Origin: Petrimonas sp. IBARAKI
GTDB lineage: Bacteria; Bacteroidota; Bacteroidia; Bacteroidales; Dysgonomonadaceae
Direction of reading: 5' to 3'
NCBI GenBank assembly: GCA_002356435.2
Contig: AP018040.2
Location: 1 to 64,000 of the forward strand
Length of the DNA stretch: 64,000 nt
The notes below the pieces were generated by a model. That model was given only the letters and a program-made list of their open reading frames with translations. It was not told the DNA's origin and searched no databases. This document shows, one piece after another, positions 17,008 through 26,997 of the stretch (position 1 is the first letter of the stretch; each line of letters begins with the position of its first letter). The translations under genes and the position numbers were made by a program.

Positions 17008-18567
17008 ATGAAAAAAATGTACTACTTTTATTTAGTGCTCATCACTTTATCAGCACCATTCACAATAAACGCTCAAGGCAGCTACATTTCCGGCGATTTC
17101 CATCAACACACCACATACACCGACGGCGGTTATAGCTTTGGATATATGATGCAGAAAAATGCTCAATATTTAGACTGGTGGACCAACAGTGAACACGGCG
17201 GACGCTCGTCTCGTTGGGCAACAGTTTCGGGAAATGATTTGGGAACGACGGTTAATTGGGGTGATGTAAAAGGAATTACTCTCGAAGGTACGCGAGACCC
17301 TGAAAATCCTAACGATATGTGGCGCTGGCAAGTGCTTCGCGACTGGTCATTTAAAGATGTACAGCTTTATAGAAAAGTGTTGCCAAATAAAATTATCCTG
17401 CAGGGAGTAGAATGGAACGCTCCCGGACACGAACATGTGAACGTCTGCATTATCACCAATCAGTTTGACACAGAAAACCCAAATTGTAATCCTGTGGCCG
17501 AGTTCGAATATAAATTCGATAATGGCGACCGCGATGTTTCGGAACCTAATAGTTGGATAAAATCCACCAAAGAAGGTAAAGAAAAAACACTCGAAGCCAT
17601 TGTGTGGATGCAGAAAAATTATCCGACCCAGGGTTGGATTGCTCCAACGCACCCAGAAAGAGCCAATAGGTTTAAAATAGAAGATTTTCGCAACATGAAT
17701 AACGCCGGACCCGATGTTTGTTTTGGATTTGACAGTCAACCGGGGCATCAGAAAAGCAAAAACAGGGGTGGTTACAGAGAAACATCCTACGGAGCAACGA
17801 ACAACGGTGCCACGTGGGGTGGAACCGGAATTTTTGCGGCGAAGATTGGTGGCGTTTGGGACGCCATGCTTTCCGAAGGTCGTCGCTGGTGGTTGTTTGC
17901 GAATTCTGATTTTCATGGAGAAGGTTCCGATTTTTATCCCGGCGAATATCAGAAAACTAAAATTTTTGCTAGGGAACGTACTGCCCAAGGAGTTGTTGAT
18001 GGACTTCGTTCGGGAAACTCTTATATTGTTACAGGCGATTTAATTGATTCGCTGAAATTTACTGTCGGAGATGCCACGATGGGTGAAACTTTTTCAACCA
18101 AAGACAGCAAGGTCACAATAAAAATTATCGTGCGTGATCCGGCAGGAAAAAATCACAACACATTCAGCGATTTCAACGAACCTGAACTCGACCATATCGA
18201 TTTGATTGCCGGAATAGTCACCGAACTAATCGATCTGTCGCATCCCGATTATACGAAGGATGAAGTTTCTACAACAAAAGTGATCGCACGTTTCGGGAAA
18301 AAAGCACATATCGATGCGGACGGAATTAAAACACAAGTGTGGAAAGATTTAGGTAATGGACTAAAAGAGATAACTTACACAACAACTGTTAACTCCGACT
18401 CGTATTTTCGTTTACGGGGAACACATCATGCATTCGGTGAGAAAAATACAGAAATTGACGAGTATGGCAATCCGCTAATTGATATTTTTGGAGAAAATAC
18501 TGCAGCCAAAGCTTTCGAAGACCTTTGGTTTTACAGTAATCCGGTGTTTGTGAAGAAAATCAATTAA
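17008..18567 (+). CDS. Secreted PHP-domain metal-dependent phosphoesterase-like protein
   Basis: A 519-residue exported protein with signal peptide (MKKMYYFYLVLITLSAPFTINA) and a PHP domain of the CehA/McbA-like group. Metal-binding motifs seen: GDFHQHTTYTDGG (about 29-41), WWTNSEHGG (about 56-64), APTHPERA and ANSDFHGEG (about 297-305). PHP domains hold two or three metal ions and hydrolyse phosphoesters. The C-terminal ~170 residues are a beta-rich domain. Its place opposite a phytase and behind a PHO-box-like site suggests a role in freeing phosphate from organic esters; the substrate is unknown. It converges on the sigma-factor gene, overlapping it by 8 bp at the 3' ends. Confidence 0.85.
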   Translation: MKKMYYFYLVLITLSAPFTINAQGSYISGDFHQHTTYTDGGYSFGYMMQKNAQYLDWWTNSEHGGRSSRWATVSGNDLGTTVNWGDVKGITLEGTRDPENPNDMWRWQVLRDWSFKDVQLYRKVLPNKIILQGVEWNAPGHEHVNVCIITNQFDTENPNCNPVAEFEYKFDNGDRDVSEPNSWIKSTKEGKEKTLEAIVWMQKNYPTQGWIAPTHPERANRFKIEDFRNMNNAGPDVCFGFDSQPGHQKSKNRGGYRETSYGATNNGATWGGTGIFAAKIGGVWDAMLSEGRRWWLFANSDFHGEGSDFYPGEYQKTKIFARERTAQGVVDGLRSGNSYIVTGDLIDSLKFTVGDATMGETFSTKDSKVTIKIIVRDPAGKNHNTFSDFNEPELDHIDLIAGIVTELIDLSHPDYTKDEVSTTKVIARFGKKAHIDADGIKTQVWKDLGNGLKEITYTTTVNSDSYFRLRGTHHAFGEKNTEIDEYGNPLIDIFGENTAAKAFEDLWFYSNPVFVKKIN

Positions 18568-19162
18568 AAAAAGAAAGTACAACCGAACCGATTAACAATA
18601 TAAAATTTGCTTTTTCGAGAACAAAGTTGCGAATACTGTTCATAGAAATTGTGATGTGAGCTTGCACAGTATGGGGTGAAATGCCCATACACTTTCCAAT
18701 TTCTTTATAGGTTAATCCTTTTTTACGGCTCATAAGAAAAATCTGACGACGTTGTTCCGATAGTGAATCAATGGCCTTGTCCAATAGAATATGAAGCTCC
18801 TGCGATATACGGGATGTCTCCATATTTTCTTCTACGAGCAATTCCTGTTGGTCGGCTGTTTCCAGATCAATCTTTTCTCTAAAACTGGCACTGCGCAGTT
18901 CATTCAAAGCCCTGTTTCGTGCGGTTGTGTACAGAAATGAAGAAAATGATTGATGAGAATTAATGGTTTTCCGATTCTCCCAAATCATCGCAAAAATGTC
19001 TTGAGTAATGTCACGCGAAAGTTCAGGCGTTTTCAATAAAAAATTACAAAAAGAATAGATTTTATTTTTATATCGGATATATAGTTCTTCAAAAGCCTTT
19101 TCGGAGTCTTTTGCCATCATCAATAAAAGAAGTTTGTCACTCTTTTCAGTCAATTTATTCAT
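18560..19162 (-). CDS. ECF-type RNA polymerase sigma factor
   Basis: A 200-residue extracytoplasmic-function sigma-70 factor of the FecI-like Bacteroidetes type. Region 2 (about 20-88) includes FEELYIRYKNKIYSFCNFLL, DITQDIFAMIWENR and FSSFLYTTARNRALNEL. Region 4 (about 130-182) includes LSEQRRQIFLMSRKKGLTYKEIGKCMGISPHTVQAHI. A hydrophobic C-terminal tail (FILLIGSVVLSFF) follows, as in many Bacteroidetes members. It is divergent from the FecR anti-sigma gene, with 219 bp between the starts, and is its expected partner in controlling the SusC/SusD operon. Confidence 0.92.
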   Translation of the reverse strand: MNKLTEKSDKLLLLMMAKDSEKAFEELYIRYKNKIYSFCNFLLKTPELSRDITQDIFAMIWENRKTINSHQSFSSFLYTTARNRALNELRSASFREKIDLETADQQELLVEENMETSRISQELHILLDKAIDSLSEQRRQIFLMSRKKGLTYKEIGKCMGISPHTVQAHITISMNSIRNFVLEKANFILLIGSVVLSFFN

Positions 19163-19381
19163 TGCTCCATTTCAATTAAAATTACGGCAAAATTATAAGT
19201 TTTACTTCTGTTAAAAGAATTAAATCAGTTAAGTTAATGTTTCGATAAAGCTACAATAATGTTAAGATAGACAAATTGTTACGAAAAAAATAAGATTTTA
19301 AACCGTTAACGCCTATTAACATAAAAACCATGCAGATTCCTTTTTCCAACTTGTGTAATTATAAAGTAGAAATTATTAAAG

Positions 19382-20416
19382 ATGGCAACAAAAGGAACAT
19401 ATTCTCTGCGTACGATTTATTTATTAAAGAAATTCATCAATAATAAATACTCGACTGATGAAAGAGACGAGCTATTTAAATTACTTGAAAAAAATGAAAA
19501 CAATAAAGAAATAAGTCTTGTAACAAAAACTCTTTGGCAAGCAATTGAAAATACATCTAATCCTTTAGAAAATCAAAAACATGAAGATATTCTGCGTAAG
19601 GAAGCTCGCAAAATATTGAGAAACATAAGCACAAAATCGAACCCAAAAAATCGCTCTCACTATATCATAGGCTCGGCAATTGGTTTGGTGGCAGCTGCAG
19701 TTTTAATAGTTTTCATATTGAAAATTCCTGTTTTAAAAAACGACTTGGAGTCAGTTGAAACCAATCTTGTTAATTACCAGAAACTTACATCTACCGATAA
19801 AATAAAGAAAGTAACACTGGCAGATGGTTCAATTATCTATTTGAACACAAATACTACACTTTCTATAAAAGACAAGGAACAAAGTACTAACACACGCGAA
19901 GTGTTACTCGAAGAAGGAGAAGCATTTTTTGAAATAGCTAAAGACGAAAATCGTCCTTTTATAGTACATACAGCAAGCGGTATAACTACACGTGTTTTAG
20001 GAACATCATTTAATATTCAGGCATACGCTGAATTAAAAAATCAGGAAATTTCTGTAAAAACCGGTCGGGTTCAAGTTAGCAGAAGTGATGAGGACCAAAT
20101 GATCTTAAAATCGAACAACAGCGCACTTTTTGATTACGAAAATGATATAATGGAGTTTCGAAAAATTGACGGAAACGTCATAGGCGGATGGCGTGAAGGA
20201 ATGGTTGTGTTTCAGCGATCTAACCCAAAGGAAATTGCTTTTCGTTTGAAACAACATTACGGAATAGAGTTATCATACAATAAATCAGAGTTTAAAGATG
20301 TGGAGTTTTCTGCTATTTTTCCATCGGAAGCATCTATTGAAACAATTGCAGAAACTCTTTCCAAAATTTACAAATTGGAATATAAATTAAAAGACAACAC
20401 TCTCTATCTGAATTAA
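19382..20416 (+). CDS. FecR-family anti-sigma factor
   Basis: A 344-residue inner-membrane anti-sigma factor. The cytoplasmic N-terminal part (1-93) would bind the ECF sigma factor. One membrane segment lies at about 95-113 (IIGSAIGLVAAAVLIVFIL). The periplasmic FecR domain follows (about 140-245, with KKVTLADGSIIYLNTNTTLS, EVLLEEGEAFFEIAKD and RPFIVHTASGITTRVLGTSFNIQAY), then a C-terminal DUF4974-like domain that contacts the receptor STN domain. It is the first gene of an operon with SusC, SusD and a PHP protein. Confidence 0.93.
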   Translation: MATKGTYSLRTIYLLKKFINNKYSTDERDELFKLLEKNENNKEISLVTKTLWQAIENTSNPLENQKHEDILRKEARKILRNISTKSNPKNRSHYIIGSAIGLVAAAVLIVFILKIPVLKNDLESVETNLVNYQKLTSTDKIKKVTLADGSIIYLNTNTTLSIKDKEQSTNTREVLLEEGEAFFEIAKDENRPFIVHTASGITTRVLGTSFNIQAYAELKNQEISVKTGRVQVSRSDEDQMILKSNNSALFDYENDIMEFRKIDGNVIGGWREGMVVFQRSNPKEIAFRLKQHYGIELSYNKSEFKDVEFSAIFPSEASIETIAETLSKIYKLEYKLKDNTLYLN

Positions 20417-20465
20417 TCAGGTAAATAAAAAGAACATAAAATTACGATTAAAAATGCATTAGAAA

Positions 20466-23400
20466 ATGAATCTGAACAAAAATTTATTTAAAAAATTCTG
20501 CACAGCCTTTTTACTTTTGGCTTACTTTACGGGCATACAAGGTGCATATGCCAATTTGCAGTCGGCGTCATCGTTTCCTTATGAAACAATGAGTGAGCGG
20601 ATGGAACGTATTCAGGATTTGGGAAGAGAAACAAATCAAACCCTTTCTTTCGATTACGGCAAACTTAAAAATGAATTCGCACCGGCATTTACATCACGTT
20701 CCAACAAAATGGAAGAATGGCTTGAGCGCTCGCTGATAAACTCTAAGTTCACATACGAAAAAACAAGCGAGAGATCGTATATTATTGTAGACCGTAAAAA
20801 CGAAGTGGTACAATCATCTGCAACACAACAACCCGGTGGACAAGTTAGGCAAGTGAGGGGTACGGTTACTGACAATACTAATACGCCGCTTATTGGCGTA
20901 AACGTTGTACAGAAAGGCACAACCAACGGTACCGTTACCGATATGGACGGAAATTTTTCACTCAGCGTCCCGCAAGGCAGTTCACTGGTTTTTTCGTACA
21001 TCGGTTTCGAAACCCAGGAGATTACTTGGAGCGGAACTCAAAACATACAGGTTAACCTGAATGAAAATTCTGGTTTACTCGATGAAATTGTGGTTGTTGG
21101 TTATGGCGTGCAAAAACGGAGCGATTTAACAGGAACTGTTGCTTCAATTTCGAGAGACAGATTGGAAAACGTGCCTAATCTCAATATTGCACAAGCCATT
21201 CAGGGTGGTATTCCTGGAGTAATGATACAAAATTCAAGTGCCGGCGCACGTGGCGACCAAACCATTCTTATAAGGGGTCGCAATTCGATTAAAGCCGATA
21301 ACGAACCGCTTATTATCGTAGACGGTATACCTTACAGTGGCAGTTTAAATGATATCAATCCCAATGACGTAGAGTCCATTGAAGTTTTGAAAGATGCATC
21401 TGCAGCGGCAATATATGGTTCGCGCGGTTCAAATGGTGTAATAATTATCACCACAAAAGAAGGACGTTCGGGAAAGACTCGCTTGTCGTACGACGGAAAA
21501 TACATGGTGAGTAAAGTAACAAAAGTCCACAACCTACTGACAGGCCCTGAGTTTTACGATTTTAAAATGACTCGCAATCCCAAAGCAATGACTAAAAGTG
21601 AAGAGGATATTTATAAAGCCGGAACGTGGACAGATTGGACAAAATTGGCTCTGCGCACCGGACATACAAACGAACACAATTTATCGCTATCGGGTAGCAA
21701 CGACAATGTAAATTATTACTTAGGCTTTGGCGTTACCGATGTGAAAGGAGTATTAAAAAATGACGATTATTTACGGTTATCCAGCAGAATTAATCTCGAA
21801 ACCACTTTATTGGATTGGTTAAGAATCGGCACACGCACAAATCTTTCTTTCGAAGACCAGAGCGGCGCTGCTGTAGGAATAGACATCAGAGCTAATCCGC
21901 TTACGAGCGCTTACGATGAAAATGGCAATCTCACAATTTTCCCTTGGCCCGATAATATTATACATGCCAACAACCTAAGCCCCCTGTTGTATGACGATGA
22001 AGACAAAGCATATCAGATTATTTCAAATAATTATTTAGATATTGACGTGCCGTTTATTGACGGATTGAATTATCAATTGAATACCGGATTAAGAGCGCGT
22101 TTCAGAGATTTTGCACAATACAGGGGGCGGGATACATACGACGGTTATATGAATAATGGTGAGTCGAGCATCGATAATACGTTGGGCAACAACTTAATTA
22201 TTGAAAACATTCTATCGTACAGAAAAACTTTCGATAAACATAATTTATTTCTCACAGGGTTATACAGTTACGAGAAAAGCAAATCTCGAACCAATAATAT
22301 CGATGGCAACAAATTTCCCAACGATTTCTTATCGTGGTTTGCCACGGGAGAAGCTACCAATTTAAGTACGAGTCACTCCTTTTACGAAACTAACCTTATT
22401 TCTCAAATGATTCGTGCAAATTATTCTTTTGACAGCCGATATTTATTGACATTAACAACGCGACGCGACGGATTTTCCGGTTTCGGACAAAACCATAAAT
22501 GGGGTATTTTTCCGTCCATCGCATTGGGTTACAATATCCATAACGAAAGCTTCTTCCCATACAAAGAAACGGTTAACGAATTAAAACTTCGCGCTTCTTA
22601 TGGTCTGAACGGTAATCAGGCAATTGGCCCTTATGAATCGCTTTCACAATACGTGGTTGCAAATTATTCAGCAGGCTCAACTCCGCAAATTGGTTACAAG
22701 CCAAGCCGCTTAGGACTTGATAATTTGGGATGGGAATCATCGCGCACGCTAAACCTTGGATTAGACGTAGGTTTGTTCAACAATCGGTTCAACACAAACA
22801 TCAACTGGTATCTTACCAATACCGAAGACCTGTTATTAGACCGTTCTATTTCGGCTATTCACGGTATTACGCCCGTAACTCACTTGCCGGGAGCGTGGAT
22901 ACATCCGTCAGTTACGTCCAACATCGGTGCCACTCAAAATATGGGTATCGAGGTAGGATTTAGTTCAAGAAATATTATTAAAAGAGATTTCCAATGGAAG
23001 ACCGATGGAAACTTTTCTTTCAATAAAAATAAAATCACCTCATTGTACAAATTACTCGATGAATCGGGAAACGAAATAGACGATATAAGCAACAAATGGT
23101 TCATTGGACATCCTATTAGAGTGGATTATGATTTTATTTGGGACGGTACTTGGCAACTCAGTGAAGAAGCCGAAGCAGCTATACATGGTTCAAAACCGGG
23201 ACGCGTTAAACTGAGAGACGTTAACAAAGATGGTGTGTTGAATGCTGAAGATCGTCAGATTATCGGGCAGCAGGATCCTAAATTCATGTGGGGATTGAGC
23301 AACGTGTTTACGTATAAAAACGTTTCATTAAGCGTTTTCATGCACGGAGCGCATGGACATATAATCCCCAATTACCTGATGAACGATAACGTGCAGGGCG

Positions 23401-23744
23401 CCGAAGTGCGTTACAACACCTTAAAAAAGAACTGGTGGACACCCGAAAATCCAACAAATGACTGGATTATTAATGAAGAAAATGCAGCGCAAATGAACGG
23501 ATTTTCAGCTATGATTTACGAAAAAGGTGGTTTTGTAAGAATCAAAGATATTTCGCTTTCCTATAACTTCCCAAGATCATTTATCAACAGTAAGATAGCC
23601 AATCTATCTCTCTATACAACTGGTCGGAACCTGTTCACATTCACAGAATGGAGCGGTTTAGACCCTGAGTTGACAACTGAAAGAGCACAACGTTATAATC
23701 CTATGCAAAAAGAATTTGTGATAGGTTTAAATTTATCATTTTAA
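20466..23744 (+). CDS. SusC-like TonB-dependent receptor with STN domain
   Basis: Outer-membrane transporter of 1092 residues. Order: signal peptide (1-29), STN secretin/TonB short N-terminal domain (about 50-110), carboxypeptidase-like domain (about 128-200, RGTVTDNTNTPLIGVNVV...), TonB box region and plug (about 205-335, VVVGYGVQKRSDLTGTVASI, IQGGIPGVMIQ, VESIEVLKDASAAAIYGSRG), then a 22-strand-type barrel ending in FVIGLNLSF. The STN domain is the mark of receptors that signal through FecR to an ECF sigma factor, matching its neighbours. It should form a lidded transporter with the SusD gene 26 bp downstream. The ligand is unknown; the flanking phosphoesterase genes suggest a phosphorylated compound. 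Confidence 0.93.
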   Translation: MNLNKNLFKKFCTAFLLLAYFTGIQGAYANLQSASSFPYETMSERMERIQDLGRETNQTLSFDYGKLKNEFAPAFTSRSNKMEEWLERSLINSKFTYEKTSERSYIIVDRKNEVVQSSATQQPGGQVRQVRGTVTDNTNTPLIGVNVVQKGTTNGTVTDMDGNFSLSVPQGSSLVFSYIGFETQEITWSGTQNIQVNLNENSGLLDEIVVVGYGVQKRSDLTGTVASISRDRLENVPNLNIAQAIQGGIPGVMIQNSSAGARGDQTILIRGRNSIKADNEPLIIVDGIPYSGSLNDINPNDVESIEVLKDASAAAIYGSRGSNGVIIITTKEGRSGKTRLSYDGKYMVSKVTKVHNLLTGPEFYDFKMTRNPKAMTKSEEDIYKAGTWTDWTKLALRTGHTNEHNLSLSGSNDNVNYYLGFGVTDVKGVLKNDDYLRLSSRINLETTLLDWLRIGTRTNLSFEDQSGAAVGIDIRANPLTSAYDENGNLTIFPWPDNIIHANNLSPLLYDDEDKAYQIISNNYLDIDVPFIDGLNYQLNTGLRARFRDFAQYRGRDTYDGYMNNGESSIDNTLGNNLIIENILSYRKTFDKHNLFLTGLYSYEKSKSRTNNIDGNKFPNDFLSWFATGEATNLSTSHSFYETNLISQMIRANYSFDSRYLLTLTTRRDGFSGFGQNHKWGIFPSIALGYNIHNESFFPYKETVNELKLRASYGLNGNQAIGPYESLSQYVVANYSAGSTPQIGYKPSRLGLDNLGWESSRTLNLGLDVGLFNNRFNTNINWYLTNTEDLLLDRSISAIHGITPVTHLPGAWIHPSVTSNIGATQNMGIEVGFSSRNIIKRDFQWKTDGNFSFNKNKITSLYKLLDESGNEIDDISNKWFIGHPIRVDYDFIWDGTWQLSEEAEAAIHGSKPGRVKLRDVNKDGVLNAEDRQIIGQQDPKFMWGLSNVFTYKNVSLSVFMHGAHGHIIPNYLMNDNVQGAEVRYNTLKKNWWTPENPTNDWIINEENAAQMNGFSAMIYEKGGFVRIKDISLSYNFPRSFINSKIANLSLYTTGRNLFTFTEWSGLDPELTTERAQRYNPMQKEFVIGLNLSF

Positions 23745-23769
23745 AAACAGAACATAAAAATTTCGAACA

Positions 23770-25419
23770 ATGAAAACAATATTCAACTATATAATTGTAC
23801 TCTCGTTAATAATTGGAATATCACTGAGCTGTTCCAACGATGTACTCGATGAAAATCCACCTCATATTCTTTCCGGTGAAACGTTATATACAAACCTTGC
23901 AGGATTTGAGGCAGGTTTAAATGGATTATACAGCATAGCGCGGCATCATCGCTGGCAATCAGAAAAAATTGAGCATTCTCTCAACGGAACCGATAATGTG
24001 TGTAGCAACTACCGCCGTGGAAATATTTACTATCGTTGGGAAGATACAAATAGTCCTGCCAACGATATTCTTTTAGAAATATTCTCCTTTTGGTACGAAG
24101 TCATCAATGCTTCCAATACCATTATTGAAAGAGCAGAAAACCAGGATGTTGACTGGAATGGAGGCGGCATGACACCTGAAAATAATAAATTGAGAGTTAT
24201 TGCAGAAGCGCGCGCATTGCGAGGATGGGCTTACAGATTTTTATCTTCAGACTGGGGCGATGTACCCCTTGCATTGGAGGAATACTCCGGTTCGACCATT
24301 AAAACCGATTGGGAGCGCGCTCCGCGTGCACAGGTTCGCAGACAAGTTATTGAAGATTTGAAATTTGCTCAACAATATGTTCCTACTGAAGCATCATTAC
24401 AAGGACGTATTACAAAGGGAGCCGTACAAACATTCCTAGCCGAAGCATACCTGACGATTAACAAGCCCGACAGTGCACTGTATTGGGCAAATGAAGCAAT
24501 AAACAATCCGGCTTATAAACTTGTTACTAAAAAATACGGAGTAGTTGCGAATAACCCCGATGTAAATGCTTTCGGCAGCATGTTTAAAGAAGGTAACCAA
24601 AACAGGGAAGAAGGCAATAGCGAAGCGTTGTGGGTTTGGCAGTTTACGCTAAACAGTGTTGATGAAAGAGGAAATGAAATGAGCCGTGCTATTGTTGGAA
24701 ACTATAATCAAATCAACATCAACGGAGTAAGGGCGCTTCAATATACCTGGGAAAGAGGTGGAAGAGGAAAAGCATATTTTGGATTAACAAAATGGGCAAT
24801 CGATGCTTATGAGCCCCAAGACCAAAGAGGTACGAACGACATTTTACGTAGATTCTTTATTTTAAGGGATGGACAATATAACGCACCCTATCCCGCAGAC
24901 AGATTGCCGAAAGACTACAAATACGGAGATACGATATGGTGCCATTGGGAAAATCCGATCACAGAAAAGAATTCAAGTTTAGCCGATTGGCCCTATCCAC
25001 GTAAAGGGGAAGGTACAGACCCTGAAAATATGAGTGCTGACTTTAGCTGGTCAGATTTAGTATATTTGAGGTTAGCAGATACGTATTTATTGAAAGCCGA
25101 ATCAGAATACAAATTGGGTAATTCGCACGCAGCAGCAAATACTATTAATGTTCTGAGGGATAGGGCAAATGCAAGTCCAATTTCTGCGAACGATATTTCT
25201 ATCGATTTCATTCTTGACGAACGCTCACGCGAATTGGTTGGTGAAGAAGATCGCAGAGTTACATTGACAAGAACGCACAAATGGTATGAACGTACGAAAA
25301 AATATAATTTGTACGGCGGAGATAAAGTAGCTAAACGCGATACCTTGTTCCCTATTCCCCAAGCTGTTATTGATGCCAATTTGACGAAAGTTATGCCACA
25401 GAATCCGGGTTGGAATTAA
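23770..25419 (+). CDS. SusD/RagB-family surface lipoprotein
   Basis: A 549-residue SusD-type binding lipoprotein with lipobox ending SLSC (Cys21) and the alpha-helical TPR-rich body of the family: ARALRGWAYRFLSSDWGDVPL near 157-177, AVQTFLAEAYLTINKPDSA, YLRLADTYLLKAESEYKLG and the C-terminal LDERSRELVGEEDRRVTLTRTHKW and PIPQAVIDAN blocks. It covers the extracellular side of the SusC transporter and provides ligand binding. Confidence 0.94.
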   Translation: MKTIFNYIIVLSLIIGISLSCSNDVLDENPPHILSGETLYTNLAGFEAGLNGLYSIARHHRWQSEKIEHSLNGTDNVCSNYRRGNIYYRWEDTNSPANDILLEIFSFWYEVINASNTIIERAENQDVDWNGGGMTPENNKLRVIAEARALRGWAYRFLSSDWGDVPLALEEYSGSTIKTDWERAPRAQVRRQVIEDLKFAQQYVPTEASLQGRITKGAVQTFLAEAYLTINKPDSALYWANEAINNPAYKLVTKKYGVVANNPDVNAFGSMFKEGNQNREEGNSEALWVWQFTLNSVDERGNEMSRAIVGNYNQININGVRALQYTWERGGRGKAYFGLTKWAIDAYEPQDQRGTNDILRRFFILRDGQYNAPYPADRLPKDYKYGDTIWCHWENPITEKNSSLADWPYPRKGEGTDPENMSADFSWSDLVYLRLADTYLLKAESEYKLGNSHAAANTINVLRDRANASPISANDISIDFILDERSRELVGEEDRRVTLTRTHKWYERTKKYNLYGGDKVAKRDTLFPIPQAVIDANLTKVMPQNPGWN

Positions 25420-25435
25420 ATAGATTATTTAGAAG

Positions 25436-26596
25436 ATGAAAAAAATATTCTTTACACTTATCGTTGTGAGTTTGTCATTACAGATGTTCTGTAGTGACAA
25501 ACTACCTCGTTTTTTTTGGTCACCCTACGATGGTTTAAATTGGACACAGGTAAGTCATTGTGACGCCGAATTTCATACACATCCGGGATTGGGAGACGAG
25601 CAATATGATCCGCATCAAACGATTGACAGGTACCACGCAGAGGGATACAAAATTCTTACGCTTTCGGGACATGATTATCACATTCCTACAGAGCAAATCG
25701 GCAGTATCTATCCTTGGACACAGTTAGAATCGATATACGATAAAATCAAAGACGTTCCAAATCCGGCCGAAGACAATAAAATTTACAGTGAAATCGCCAA
25801 CGAACCGTATCAGAATCGTAATCCGGTTGAATTAAGTATGGTCTCTGTTGAGGGTTGTGAAGTTTCCGGGCCACATCATATAGTAAGTCTTTTCAACTCT
25901 TTTTCCGAAGGTGAGAAGACCGAAGCAGAAACGTTTAAGGCCATATCAGAACTGGGCGGCGTTGCCTATTTTGCTCATCCCGGAAGGTACATAGATAAGT
26001 GGGGCATTACGGAATATTGGTATGCTGATTTTTATAGAAGATTTGATATGCTGCTTGGTCAATCAATCTATAATAGGGAAGATACTCATCCGGGTGATAG
26101 AGTTTTTTTCGATAATATAGTTTATCTGCTAGGTTATGAGAGGCCAATTTGGTTGTTTGGGGAAGATGATATGCATACCGAAGGAACGCTGGGCTGGAAT
26201 AGAAATGTTATTTTGATTGAAAATTTTAAGCCAGGCTCATTACATTCCGATATACCTGATGGATCAGCGCCAGATGTAAAAAAGGCACTCAAAACCGGAA
26301 AATTCTATTTGTGGAAACCATCGGAAAAATACAACAAAAGAACATTCAACATTACAAATATTCACTCCACAAATAACAGAATTGAACTAATGTTTGATCA
26401 CCCGGATTTGATAAAAGAAGTGCGATGGGTAACTTACAATCCCGGTAATAAGGAATCTGTTGTATTTCACACGGGTAAAGTTATTAATTTGGAAAATGTC
26501 CCAGCTTATGCAAAATTTCTTCGTGCTGAAATAGAAGGAAAAGCAGGAACAATTTATACGCAGCCATTTTATATTGTGGAAAGAAGCATTCCATAA
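25436..26596 (+). CDS. Exported PHP-domain phosphoesterase-like protein
   Basis: A 386-residue protein that begins 16 bp after SusD, so it belongs to the FecR-SusC-SusD operon. The N-terminal signal may be a lipoprotein signal (LSLQMFC, Cys19). PHP-type metal ligands: HCDAEFHTHPGLG (about 41-53), LSGHDYHIP (about 76-84), VEGCEVSG, YFAHPGRY (about 178-185) and FGEDDMHTEG (about 240-249). The C-terminal ~100 residues are beta-rich. Together with the other PHP protein and the phytase it suggests that the transported ligand is a phosphoester or is processed to one; substrate not known. Confidence 0.82.
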   Translation: MKKIFFTLIVVSLSLQMFCSDKLPRFFWSPYDGLNWTQVSHCDAEFHTHPGLGDEQYDPHQTIDRYHAEGYKILTLSGHDYHIPTEQIGSIYPWTQLESIYDKIKDVPNPAEDNKIYSEIANEPYQNRNPVELSMVSVEGCEVSGPHHIVSLFNSFSEGEKTEAETFKAISELGGVAYFAHPGRYIDKWGITEYWYADFYRRFDMLLGQSIYNREDTHPGDRVFFDNIVYLLGYERPIWLFGEDDMHTEGTLGWNRNVILIENFKPGSLHSDIPDGSAPDVKKALKTGKFYLWKPSEKYNKRTFNITNIHSTNNRIELMFDHPDLIKEVRWVTYNPGNKESVVFHTGKVINLENVPAYAKFLRAEIEGKAGTIYTQPFYIVERSIP

Positions 26597-26698
26597 AAGT
26601 CGTCCCAACGGCATGTCTGATATTGACAAATTGACGAATTTTGGGCTACTGTTTAGAGTATAGTTCTTATTTATAATCAGTTTTTTTAATCCTTATTC

Positions 26699-26754
26699 TT
26701 AACAAAAACGTAACGGAGAAAATATATAAATTACCTGAAAATCAATTAATTTTG
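26699..26754 (+). promoter_or_regulatory. Candidate PHO box and -7 element (site B)
   Basis: TTAAC at 26699 and GTAAC at 26710 keep the 11-bp period. Two further register positions (26721, 26732) are degenerate, and only by counting them does TTTTG (26750-26754, inside a perfect TAATTTTG -7 element) fall 13 nt after the last unit. It faces the CPBP gene and the decayed frame before it. Weaker than sites C-E. Confidence 0.4.
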
Positions 26755-26778
26755 CCTCAATATCAAATATAGAGGCAA

Positions 26779-26995
26779 ATGAAATCCAGCACAGCCGTAA
26801 ATATCTTTCCCTATATACACCGGCCATGTCCGTGGGCTGTTTAGCGCACTCGCATTGATCATCTGGATTTATACGCAGGTTTATTTTTGAAGGGATTCCA
26901 TCTATTGCATTCGCCCTATTTCTTTTATGAAATTTTGATAGTGATAGTGACGTGACTTTGCTGAAATCGTTGTGGGAACTTTACTCGAAATAAGA
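26779..26995 (+). pseudogene. Probable decayed small membrane protein
   Basis: An ATG at 26779 opens MKSSTAVNIFP and the sequence then shifts frame to IYTGHVRGLFSALALIIWIYTQVYF, stops, and shifts again to GIPSIAFALFLL. The pieces together look like a small membrane protein with two or more helices broken by at least two frame changes. No family recognised, and the evidence is only the hydrophobic pattern. Confidence 0.3.
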
Positions 26996-26997
26996 AA

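Noticed and set aside
19163..19381. A PHO-like site between the sigma factor and FecR genes
   Set aside because: GTTAA strings occur but at spacings of about 10, 17 and 18 bp, not 11, and without a matching -7 core.
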